Assembly: GCF_900101705.1 (NCBI RefSeq)
Contig: NZ_FNAC01000005.1
Span: forward strand, 1-64,000
Length of the DNA: 64,000 nt
Reading direction: 5' to 3'
From: Algoriphagus faecimaris
GTDB lineage: Bacteria; Bacteroidota; Bacteroidia; Cytophagales; Cyclobacteriaceae
The notes under the pieces are model-generated. The model worked only from the letters and a program-made list of their open reading frames with translations. It did no database searches and was not told the DNA's origin. Within the stretch, counting starts at the first letter, position 1, and every line of letters begins with the position of its first letter. This document shows, in pieces, positions 26,237 to 33,132 of this stretch. A program made the translations under genes and the position numbers.

Positions 26237-27372
26237 TAAAAAGCTGCTAATGCTTTTTCAATCGTTTTTTGATAATAATCCACATATCGGGGTAGTATTT
26301 GGGAAATATCAAACTCCTTTGCCCTTGCTAAAGCATTGGTTTTGAAAGTAGCTAGGTTTTCCTCAGAAAGTATTTTAAGTGCTTTCTCTTTCATATCTTG
26401 AATATCACCCACCTCACATACATGCCCTGTCACTCCATCAATATTTAGTTCGGGTATACCTCCTGCATTAGAGGTCAAAATTGGTACTTCACAGGCCATC
26501 GCCTCCAATGCCGCTAGACCGAAGCTTTCCTTTTCCGAAGGCATCAGGAATAAATCTGCTACAGAAAGTACTTCTTCTACCGCATCTAGCTTACCCAAAA
26601 ACCGTATATCATCACAAGTACCCAATTCTCTACAGAGTCTTTCCATCTTGTCTCTTTCGGGACCATCACCGACCAATAGCAGTTTGGCGGGGATTTCTTT
26701 TCGTACTTCGTAGAAGACCCGAACTACGTCTTCAACGCGTTTTACCTTCCTAAAGTTTGAGGTGTGGACAAGCAGTTTTTCATTATTCGGGCAAATGGCC
26801 ATCTTGAAGTGCTCTTTCTTCTGCTTTTTGAACCGACTTAAATCGATAAAATTCGGGATGACTTCTATTTCCCGCTGAATATCAAAATACTTAAATGTTT
26901 CTTTTCTAAGGTCTTCGGAGACGGCCGTGACACCATCGGATTTATTGATACTGAAGGTGACCACGGGCTCATAGCTTGGGTCTTTACCTACCAAAGTGAT
27001 ATCTGTTCCGTGGAGCGTAGTGACCACAGGAATATGAATGCCCTGATCTTTGAGAATTTGCTTGGCCATGTACGCGGCAGAAGCGTGAGGTATGGCATAG
27101 TGAACATGCAAAAGGTCCAAATGCTCATATTTCACCACCGAAACCATTTTGCTAGCTAAGGCCAATTCATAAGGTGCATGCTCAAATAACGGATAGCTTT
27201 TGATATCTACCTCATGGTAGTAAAGGTTTTCACTGAAAAAATCGAGGCGAGAAGGCTGACTGTAGGTGATAAAATGAATTTCATGACCCACCTTGGCCAA
27301 GCCTTTTCCTAATTCTGTCGCCACTACCCCGCTCCCACCAAAGGTAGGATAACATACAATTCCAATTTTCAT
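26236..27372 (-). CDS. bshA: N-acetyl-alpha-D-glucosaminyl L-malate synthase
   Basis: A 378-aa cytosolic GT4-type glycosyltransferase, the first enzyme of bacillithiol synthesis, joining UDP-GlcNAc to L-malate. The N-terminal IGIVCYPTFGGSGVVATELG and HEIHFITYSQPSRLD are diagnostic of BshA among GT4 enzymes. HVHYAIPHASAAYMAKQIL and the C-terminal LLVGDGPERDKM, FLMPSEKESFGLAALEAMAC (EX7E-type motif) complete the fold. The other bsh genes are not in the window. Its stop abuts a dispersed intergenic repeat. The result supports a low-molecular-weight thiol system for redox and electrophile defence. Confidence 0.92.
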   Translation of the reverse strand: MKIGIVCYPTFGGSGVVATELGKGLAKVGHEIHFITYSQPSRLDFFSENLYYHEVDIKSYPLFEHAPYELALASKMVSVVKYEHLDLLHVHYAIPHASAAYMAKQILKDQGIHIPVVTTLHGTDITLVGKDPSYEPVVTFSINKSDGVTAVSEDLRKETFKYFDIQREIEVIPNFIDLSRFKKQKKEHFKMAICPNNEKLLVHTSNFRKVKRVEDVVRVFYEVRKEIPAKLLLVGDGPERDKMERLCRELGTCDDIRFLGKLDAVEEVLSVADLFLMPSEKESFGLAALEAMACEVPILTSNAGGIPELNIDGVTGHVCEVGDIQDMKEKALKILSEENLATFKTNALARAKEFDISQILPRYVDYYQKTIEKALAAF

Positions 27373-27642
27373 AGCTCTGATTTCTGCCTATTTTGGCTAA
27401 TCTGACTTTAAACACGCATTCACTATACTTTTGTTCAAAATAAGGATAATTTATGCATATCGCTTAAGAGTGTTTCTTTTAGTTAAGTAAATATAAACTG
27501 ATTATCAATATTTTGGGCTTGGTATTAAAGACATTTCAAAAGAAAAATGAATTTATTTCTTTAGATTTTGAGCGAAAAAGATCGCCTGTAAGCCAATAAA
27601 ATGGAATTGGAAAAATATTAACTCTCAAATAAAAACTAAAAC

Positions 27643-28959
27643 ATGAAACGAATTTTACCCATTTTGCTGCTACTCTTTGCCTTTAGTCTTTCCTGTTCGC
27701 CCCCTGTGCAAGAGACACCCAAGCCTGCGGCTGACTGGTCGGACAATCCCTGGCCAGAAATCAGAAAGGAGCGTATCAATCGACTACTTCCTGAAGCCAT
27801 GCGTGCTGCTCGGGTAGATTGCTGGCTAGTCATTTGTCGGGAAAATCATAATGACCCCATCGCCTCCCATATTGGAGGAGAAAATGCAGGAGGGACAGCT
27901 GTTTTTTTATTTTATCTCGATGAAGAAGGCTTTCATTCTTTGGTTTTTTCTCCGGATGGAGAAGCCACGGCATTAGACGAGCTCGATATTCATGAAGAAG
28001 TTAGAAGGGTAGAAAGAGGGGTTTCTACCTTGGAAGAAGCGGCAGCATTTATCCGTGGGAAAAATTTTGAAAGCATCGCCGTTAATAGCTCGGAGTCCAA
28101 TGCCTTAGCCGATGGGCTATCGTACAGTCAGCGACTGCAGTTGGAGGAGGTCTTGGGAGATGAGGCAAGAAAATTAATTTCCTCTACCGATTTGGTCTAC
28201 GAATGGCTTTCCATTAAGCTACCCGCAGAAGTCGAGATTATGCGTCAGGCGGCGCAATTGGCTTCCGACTTTCAATATGAGGCCTATGCGATGATTGAGC
28301 CGGGGAAGACGACGGATGCGGAGGTAGCAAAGTTTTTGAAAGCAAAAATGGCCGAATATGGCGTGAAGGATGCTTGGCATCCGGACCAAAACCCCAATGT
28401 GAATTCTGGGCCTGATCGAGGACATTCCCATGCGACGGATAAGGTGATCATGCCAGGCGATGTGATTCAGATCGATTTTGGGGTGAAGCTTTATGATATT
28501 TGGGTGAGCGATATACAGCGCTTTGCCTATGTGCTGAAAGAAGGAGAAAACGAAGCGCCAGCCGATATCCAACAGCACTGGCAGCATGGAAAGGCGGGTT
28601 CGCGGGTAGCCTTGGCAGCGATGAAGCCTGGAGTGAAAGGAGTGGAAGTAGACCGCGCTCAGCGAGTACTTATGGAAGCGGCCGGTTCAGAATATGTCAT
28701 GTGGAGTACAGGCCATCCAGTCGGTTATGTAGCTCATGATGTAGGGCCTAATTTAGGAGGGGCTCAAAGTCCATCGATCCGACCCGCTGCTCAAAAGGAA
28801 CTAAAAAAGGGAATGGTCTTCGCATTTGATGGGTTTCATGCCTGGAAGCGGGCGGATGGCACGACCAAGACCATTTCTGTGGAGGAGATGGCCGTGGTTA
28901 CCGAAAATGGTGCCGAGTATTTGATCCAACCACAGGAAGAGTTGATTTTGGTGAAGTAG
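27643..28959 (+). CDS. M24 family metallopeptidase lipoprotein (Xaa-Pro aminopeptidase-like)
   Basis: A 438-aa exported peptidase. The lipobox FAFSLSC places the lipidated Cys at residue 18. An N-terminal creatinase-type domain (~40-185) precedes the pita-bread M24 domain. Metal ligands are seen in VIQIDFGVKLYDIWVSDIQR (two Asp), TGHPVGYVAHDVGPN (His) and the late VEEMAVVTENGAEYL (Glu). It should remove N-terminal residues, often before Pro, from periplasmic peptides. The gene is followed 9 bases later by a perfect 36-bp palindrome. There is no operon partner. Confidence 0.85.
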   Translation: MKRILPILLLLFAFSLSCSPPVQETPKPAADWSDNPWPEIRKERINRLLPEAMRAARVDCWLVICRENHNDPIASHIGGENAGGTAVFLFYLDEEGFHSLVFSPDGEATALDELDIHEEVRRVERGVSTLEEAAAFIRGKNFESIAVNSSESNALADGLSYSQRLQLEEVLGDEARKLISSTDLVYEWLSIKLPAEVEIMRQAAQLASDFQYEAYAMIEPGKTTDAEVAKFLKAKMAEYGVKDAWHPDQNPNVNSGPDRGHSHATDKVIMPGDVIQIDFGVKLYDIWVSDIQRFAYVLKEGENEAPADIQQHWQHGKAGSRVALAAMKPGVKGVEVDRAQRVLMEAAGSEYVMWSTGHPVGYVAHDVGPNLGGAQSPSIRPAAQKELKKGMVFAFDGFHAWKRADGTTKTISVEEMAVVTENGAEYLIQPQEELILVK

Positions 28960-28968
28960 ATTTTAGCC

Positions 28969-29004
28969 AAACCTTTGAGTCCGCCGCGGCGGACTCAAAG
29001 GTTT
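28969..29004 (+). terminator. Perfect 36-bp palindrome after M24 peptidase gene
   Basis: Arms of 18 bp (AAACCTTTGAGTCCGCCG and its exact complement) meet with no spacer, 9 bases after the stop. The GC-rich apex and position suit a terminator or RNA 3' end stabiliser, but only three T follow. The outer AAACCTTTGAG arm recurs in the hairpins at 32528 and in the repeat leaders downstream. Confidence 0.6.
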
Positions 29005-29016
29005 AAAAGAGGATTA

Positions 29017-29276
29017 AAATCTCTAAGGTTTATAAACCCCAAAGGTTTACAAAGACCTAGCAAATGTTCAAAAATTTAGCAGTGAATTGGGTAGTGGGAA
29101 TTCAAATGGAAGTTCAAACCGCATTCAGAAAAGACCTTAATTAGCAATTTTAGAATCTTTTCATAAAATATTTTTAGTAAACTCTTGACTTTTTTATGGG
29201 CGGACAGTATATTTAGTTCAGCTTTTCGGGCCTGAGAGCTTTTTAATCAATTTGTTTTACTTAAAATTTTATTGAA
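29017..29276 (+). repeat. Leader repeat A (divergent copy)
   Basis: About 260 bp directly upstream of the 215-aa lipoprotein gene. It aligns end to end with leaders B (30917-31186) and C (32575-32843): an AAGGTTT..AAACCCCAAAGGTTT dyad at the start, CAAATGTTCA, a central segment, the promoter, and CTGAGAGCTTTTTAATCAA before the gene. It is clearly more diverged than B and C are from each other and lacks the G8 tract. No gene lies within it. Confidence 0.75.
29185..29244 (+). promoter_or_regulatory. Promoter and 5' stem-loop of leader A
   Basis: -33 TTG (29185-29187) and -7 TATATTTA (29208-29215) are separated by 20 bases. The spacer reads TATGGGCGGACAG, with no long G-run. Five bases after the box lies a stem-loop, AGCTTTT paired with GAGAGCT, followed by a run of five T (29240-29244). 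It is therefore close to the expected transcript start. Confidence 0.6.
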
Positions 29277-29924
29277 ATGAAAAAGGCGTTCCTTTATTTC
29301 TGCGGGCTACTTATGCTTGCCTGCGTTCCTGAAAATGAACCAAGTGTCTTAGAAGATGCCTTGGAAGAAGCTTTAAAAACTCCGAATAATGGAGTAGTAA
29401 CTTTTGGAGAAAAAACTTACATCTTCAATCAAGATTCCAATCAGACCATAAGTAAGTTTGTTAAGTCTTCCAAAGCTTATGATTTCACTATTTCACCGGA
29501 ATCTATGCCAATTGATGTAAATTCTACTTTGGAAAATTATAGAACTTCAGGAGAATCTTTTTTGATTGAAAACGAGGAAACTGGAGAATTTATTCGCTTA
29601 GTAAATATTCAAGAAGTTTCAGCCAATGAGATTTCTTTTGATGTAGAGGCGAGTAATGGAGTAAATTTGGAAGGGTTCAATTTGCAATTGAATAACATTT
29701 CATCTGAAAACTCTAACTTACGAACGACTACTTGCTGGTGGTGTATAGCACTTCCTGTGCTTAAGCTCGCAGAGGCTATCATTGATTCTCTTGGACCAAA
29801 TATTGATAGTAATTGTGAGCTTGCTATTACTACCTGTGCGAGTACTGGTGGAATTCCAGAGGTAGAATTAACGGATGATTGGTTTGGAAAATCTTGTTCT
29901 GTTGAATGTAAGATACCTTCCTAG
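29277..29924 (+). CDS. Unknown lipoprotein with six C-terminal cysteines
   Basis: A 215-aa exported protein. The signal MKKAFLYFCGLLMLAC gives lipidated Cys16. The middle (~40-145) is beta-rich without recognised domain. After residue ~150 the character changes: TTCWWCIALPVLKLAEAI, then DSNCELAITTC and SCSVECKIPS, i.e. three cysteine pairs in the last 60 residues. It shares its leader with the small-peptide genes at 31187 and 32844. The stop and the start of the CPBP protease gene are one base apart, so the two are translationally coupled. It could be a larger relative of the small Cys peptides, but this is inference. Confidence 0.65.
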   Translation: MKKAFLYFCGLLMLACVPENEPSVLEDALEEALKTPNNGVVTFGEKTYIFNQDSNQTISKFVKSSKAYDFTISPESMPIDVNSTLENYRTSGESFLIENEETGEFIRLVNIQEVSANEISFDVEASNGVNLEGFNLQLNNISSENSNLRTTTCWWCIALPVLKLAEAIIDSLGPNIDSNCELAITTCASTGGIPEVELTDDWFGKSCSVECKIPS

Positions 29925-29925
29925 G

Positions 29926-30786
29926 ATGAAAAAGAATTGGTTAATTGTCAGTGGAAGTGCTTTACTTTCACTGGCAATTCTTTATTTGATTATTTTTAAA
30001 GTAATGCCACCGCTGGATCGAAGCCAGCCTGGCAGTTTTACAAATTTTTATTTTGTGACATTTATTCTTCCTGTTTTAGTAGCACCGATTTTGGAAGAGA
30101 TTCGGTTTAGAGGGTTTCTGACAAATAATAAAGTGCTTCAAGCGCTCTTCCTTTTTCTTACACCCTTGGGCTTGATTCTATCCGGCTGGAATACATTCAT
30201 TTTTTTCCTAATGGTGATGGTATACAGTCTTTTTTTTATTTATAAATACTTAGGTCACAATTGGATTTTGGACATACTTATCATTGTTTCTGCTCTTTAT
30301 TTCAGTACTCATCATTTGTCCTTAGAAGCAAGCTTAACTAGATCTTGGCTTCCTTTTTTAGCCATTTCTTTTTCCTTAGGCCTCATACTTAGTTGGCTGA
30401 TTATCAATAAATCCATTTGGTGGGCCATGTTATTTCATGGGGCATGGAATCTATTAATGGCTATTATTATTTTGTTGAGTCTTCAATTTGTTTCGGATGA
30501 TTTACACATCGTGGAAGGTGATGGTTTCAAGCTTGAATGGAAGAGAGTGCCTTTTTTAGAATCAAATGTGAGCTCCTACAGCCCAGAAGGGGACGAGTTG
30601 CAGATTACCAATATGAATCTTCAGGATATTCTTGGGATCGTGAACCCAAGTTTATTGGATTCTTTTGCTATTTCGGAGCCATTTATGAAGTATGAAATAA
30701 AACTGGAATCTGAAGGAGGATACGATGTGATGAAAGTGAATTTAATTAAGGCGCTTGAATCGGACTCGCTTCTTGTAAGGAGATAA
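29926..30786 (+). CDS. CPBP (CAAX/Abi) family intramembrane protease-like protein
   Basis: A 286-aa integral membrane protein with about seven to eight helices. The family motif 1 EExxxR is present as ILEEIRFRGFLTNN (~60-73), motif 2 as a His in YFSTHHLS (~125) and motif 3 in MLFHGAWNLLMA. The C-terminal ~85 residues after the last helix form a soluble, beta-rich domain that is not usual for this family. ATG 29926 is preferred to an upstream in-frame start because it follows the preceding stop by one base. It may process or protect against the coupled lipoprotein or peptides; bacterial CPBP proteins often act in peptide maturation or immunity. Confidence 0.8.
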   Translation: MKKNWLIVSGSALLSLAILYLIIFKVMPPLDRSQPGSFTNFYFVTFILPVLVAPILEEIRFRGFLTNNKVLQALFLFLTPLGLILSGWNTFIFFLMVMVYSLFFIYKYLGHNWILDILIIVSALYFSTHHLSLEASLTRSWLPFLAISFSLGLILSWLIINKSIWWAMLFHGAWNLLMAIIILLSLQFVSDDLHIVEGDGFKLEWKRVPFLESNVSSYSPEGDELQITNMNLQDILGIVNPSLLDSFAISEPFMKYEIKLESEGGYDVMKVNLIKALESDSLLVRR

Positions 30787-30916
30787 AGAGATAGCAAATC
30801 ACTCGTAGTTTTTTCGGTTTTGTAGAAACTTTTAACGCTACAAGAACTCAAGTTCAAAACCGGATCAGACTTTTCGATTGCACCGCAACATATTCGAAGA
30901 TTAAAAATATCGAAAT

Positions 30917-31186
30917 AAACCTTCAGGGTTTCTAAAACCCCAAAGGTTTAGCGCAGCCGCCAAATGTTCAGCAATTTGGCCAAAAGCCAGGAATTTGGAA
31001 GTTGAGTAAAGGATCAAACCGTATCCTGAAGGGAATTTAACTAGCAACTTGAGGCTGTTTTAAAAAAAATAGAAAAAAATATTAGTAAGCTCTTGATTTT
31101 TTCATGGGGGGGGCACTACTTTTAGTTCAAGTTTTCGGCGCTGAGAGCTTTTTTAATCAATCGTTTAATTTTAAATCTCTTTAAAA
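30917..31186 (+). repeat. Leader repeat B
   Basis: A 270-bp unit nearly identical to leader C (32575-32843). Only a few scattered single-base changes are seen (for example CAGGG versus CAGTG, TTGATT versus TTGACT) plus a one- or two-base difference in a T-run. It includes a start dyad AAACCTTCAGGGTTT/AAACCCCAAAGGTTT, a segment with ATTTGGCCAAAAGCCAGG, and the promoter. Similarity continues into the first codons of the peptide gene. The 130 bases upstream of it (30787-30916) hold nothing recognisable. Confidence 0.85.
31093..31154 (+). promoter_or_regulatory. Promoter with G8 spacer tract and 5' stem-loop (leader B)
   Basis: -33 TTG (31093-31095) and -7 TACTTTTA (31117-31124) are 21 bases apart, and the spacer holds eight consecutive G (31106-31113). 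Four bases after the box starts a stem, AAGTTTTC/GAGAGCTT (31129-31150, two G-U pairs, 6-nt loop), running into six T (31149-31154). Slippage in the G-run would change promoter spacing. The stem-loop would sit at the extreme 5' end of the RNA or act as an early terminator. Confidence 0.65.
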
Positions 31187-31396
31187 ATGAAAAATTTCAT
31201 CAAAAGTATTTGTATTGGATTGCTTTTCCTTCCTATGGTCATGTCTCAAAAGTCAATGGCAGAACCTACTGTTATTTGTTGTGTTGAAAATCCTTGGCGA
31301 GACTGTGCCGTCGTTGTTTATCTTGACTCTGATAGTAACCCAATCAATGTCAATGTAGCAAAAGGAACCGAAGTTCGCTGTCCATCTTACATGTAA
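31187..31396 (+). CDS. Small secreted cysteine peptide
   Basis: A 69-aa precursor. Signal peptide MKNFIKSICIGLLFLPMVMS with likely cleavage at SMA-EP (residue 25), leaving a ~44-residue mature peptide with Cys at 31, 32, 40 and 65. Its first residues (MKNFIK) and its whole leader match the peptide gene at 32844, but the mature parts differ. The propeller lipoprotein follows 36 bases downstream with no terminator between, so the two should be co-expressed. Not recognised; reminiscent of NVEAL-type peptides by size and context only. Confidence 0.7.
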   Translation: MKNFIKSICIGLLFLPMVMSQKSMAEPTVICCVENPWRDCAVVVYLDSDSNPINVNVAKGTEVRCPSYM

Positions 31397-31432
31397 CCTG
31401 ATCTTTTATTTAGCTTGTTTTCTTTACCGATC

Positions 31433-32488
31433 ATGAAAAATAGTCTTCTTTTCTCTTTTGTAGTTTTAATTTCACTATTTGTTTCTTGCAGTAAAAAAGT
31501 CGAATTGACAGATCCTTTGGAGGAGTTTGACCGGTCAAGAAAACTGAATGCTATACCCTTATCCTCCGCCGATTCACTGTTCCGGGCATGGAACATGTAT
31601 TTGGTGGAGGATAAATTATTGATTAATGACGATGGTTTGGATTATATCTATCGATTGATCGATCCTGTCGAAGATAGATACTTGGGGAAGTTTGGCCGCT
31701 CAGGTCAGGGTCCCTGCGAACTAAGTGCTTCTGTATTTTTGAACAGATACGGAAGTGAAGGGGAGAATATGGGAATATTTGATGCGTCGCAAATCCGATT
31801 TCTGAGCTTTACAGTCTCCTCTCTTGAAGACTCAACAGAAACAGCTGATTGTGAACCTTATTTGTTTCCAATTAACGGTCTTTTAAGACAGTTTGTGAAG
31901 CTCGATTCAGTTAATTTTTTAGGGTCGACTTTTTTTGAGCAACCCTATAATTTATTTAGAAAAGCTGAAAATGTTCAGTCTTTGGGCGCATATCCCTTTG
32001 AAGCTGATTTTCCTGGTGTTCCTGATATTAATTTAGCTTTGGCTTATCAGTTTGCTTTTTTTAAGAACCCAAAGAGTCCCAAAACTTTAAGCACTTCTTC
32101 TTACTCTTTTAATATGGATGTACTACAACTGAATAAAAATGGGGAATTAGATCTATCAGCATCACGACATTATTGGCCTACGTTATTTGATCCATCGGAA
32201 AACTCCGCAAGGGTTTCTTCCACCATTCTCCCCGATGCAGTATTTGGAAATATCAGTACCGCAGTCTCTGTGGATAAAATCTACGTACTTTACAATGACT
32301 TACCTTGGAATAACGAACAATTTCAAACGAGTAAGCGGATTCTTGTTTATGACTGGGATTTGAATCCCATTGAAATTCTGGAATTAGATCAAGAGGTCAG
32401 CCGTATTGCCGTACATGAAGGTGATAACTACCTGGTGGGATATGTCGATGATGGAAAGGCTAATCTTTTCAGGTTTGATTTGAGATAA
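31433..32488 (+). CDS. TolB-like 6-bladed propeller lipoprotein (BF3164-like)
   Basis: A 351-aa lipoprotein: lipobox LFVSC with Cys19. The following sequence LYxxxRAWNMYLVEDKLLINDDG-like start, the GKFGRSGQGPCELSASVF block and the late VYDWDLNPIEILELDQEVSR with VHEGDNYLVGYVDDG ending fit the TolB-like propeller family found beside small peptides in Bacteroidota. ATG 31433 is chosen because it begins the signal peptide; an upstream TTG at 31415 is unlikely. A terminator hairpin follows at 32528. Function unknown; outer-surface or periplasmic location is expected from the lipid anchor. Confidence 0.75.
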   Translation: MKNSLLFSFVVLISLFVSCSKKVELTDPLEEFDRSRKLNAIPLSSADSLFRAWNMYLVEDKLLINDDGLDYIYRLIDPVEDRYLGKFGRSGQGPCELSASVFLNRYGSEGENMGIFDASQIRFLSFTVSSLEDSTETADCEPYLFPINGLLRQFVKLDSVNFLGSTFFEQPYNLFRKAENVQSLGAYPFEADFPGVPDINLALAYQFAFFKNPKSPKTLSTSSYSFNMDVLQLNKNGELDLSASRHYWPTLFDPSENSARVSSTILPDAVFGNISTAVSVDKIYVLYNDLPWNNEQFQTSKRILVYDWDLNPIEILELDQEVSRIAVHEGDNYLVGYVDDGKANLFRFDLR

Positions 32489-32527
32489 AAGTCTGGATAT
32501 AAAGCTTTCGGGCTCAAAGATTAAACC

Positions 32528-32564
32528 AAACCTTTGAGGTCTTTTTTGACCTCGAAGGTTTTTT
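32528..32564 (+). terminator. Intrinsic terminator of the first peptide/propeller unit
   Basis: A 14-bp stem AAACCTTTGAGGTC/GACCTCGAAGGTTT (one G-U pair, 6-nt T loop) ends in a run of six T. It lies 39 bases after the lipoprotein stop and 11 bases before leader C, so it should isolate the next unit. Confidence 0.85.
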
Positions 32565-32574
32565 AAAAGAAAAG

Positions 32575-32843
32575 AAACCTTCAGTGTTTCTAAAACCCCA
32601 AAGGTTTAGCGCAGCCGCCAAATGTTCAGCAATTTGGCCAAAAGCCAGGAATTTGGAAGTTGAGTAAAGGATCAAACCGTATCCTGAAGGGAATTTAACT
32701 AGCAACTTGAGGCTGTTTTAAAAAAAATAGAAAAAAATATTAGTAAGCTCTTGACTTTTTCATGGGGGGGGCACTACTTTTAGTTCAAGTTTTCAGCGCT
32801 GAGAGCTTTTTAATAAATCGTTTAACTTTAAATCTTTGAAAAA
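32575..32843 (+). repeat. Leader repeat C
   Basis: A 269-bp near-identical copy of leader B. Conservation covers non-coding sequence well upstream of the promoter, which implies recent duplication or gene conversion of the whole leader. The downstream peptide and lipoprotein genes differ much more between the two units than their leaders do. Confidence 0.85.
32751..32811 (+). promoter_or_regulatory. Promoter with G8 spacer tract and 5' stem-loop (leader C)
   Basis: -33 TTG (32751-32753), eight consecutive G (32764-32771) and -7 TACTTTTA (32775-32782), spacer 21 bases, the same as leader B. Stem AAGTTTTC/GAGAGCTT lies at 32787-32808 with loop AGCGCT and a five-T run to 32811. Confidence 0.65.
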
Positions 32844-33059
32844 ATGAAAAACTTCATTAAAAAACTTATTGCCAGCTCTTTTATGATTCTTTTTTTAGGT
32901 GCTTTGGCAAGTACATCGATGGCTCAGAACAATGTTAAACTGTGTAGCTGGTCCGAAGAGGTTCAGTTTTGTTTAATGTCAGCCCCAGACGGTTATTGTG
33001 CTTATGGAGGTGCTGATTGTTCTACAACCTATCCTGTAGTTGAAGAATCAGGACTTTAA
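32844..33059 (+). CDS. Small secreted four-cysteine peptide
   Basis: A 71-aa precursor. Signal peptide with MKNFIKKLIASSFMILFLGA and cleavage expected after SMA (residue 27), as in its neighbour at 31187. The mature ~44 residues carry Cys34, 43, 52 and 59, a spacing close to that of the 17276-17470 peptide. A DUF4221 lipoprotein follows after 73 bases. A hairpin with a T-rich tail lies between, so the peptide may be made in excess of the lipoprotein. Not recognised. Confidence 0.7.
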   Translation: MKNFIKKLIASSFMILFLGALASTSMAQNNVKLCSWSEEVQFCLMSAPDGYCAYGGADCSTTYPVVEESGL

Positions 33060-33073
33060 TTCTATAATTTCTC

Positions 33074-33117
33074 AATCAGGTCTTGTTTGAAAGATTAAAC
33101 GAGGCCTGATTTTCTTT
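33074..33117 (+). terminator. Intercistronic hairpin with T-rich tail (partial terminator?)
   Basis: A 9-bp stem AATCAGGTC/GGCCTGATT (one G-U) with a 20-nt loop runs into TTTCTTT, between the peptide gene and its DUF4221 partner. Since no separate promoter for the lipoprotein is evident, it probably only reduces read-through. Confidence 0.5.
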
Positions 33118-33132
33118 GAATCGTAATAGTCA

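Noticed and set aside
30787..31186. Riboswitch or CRISPR leader in the gap before the 69-aa peptide gene
   Set aside because: No repeat-spacer pattern and no known aptamer signature; the region is explained by the leader B repeat.
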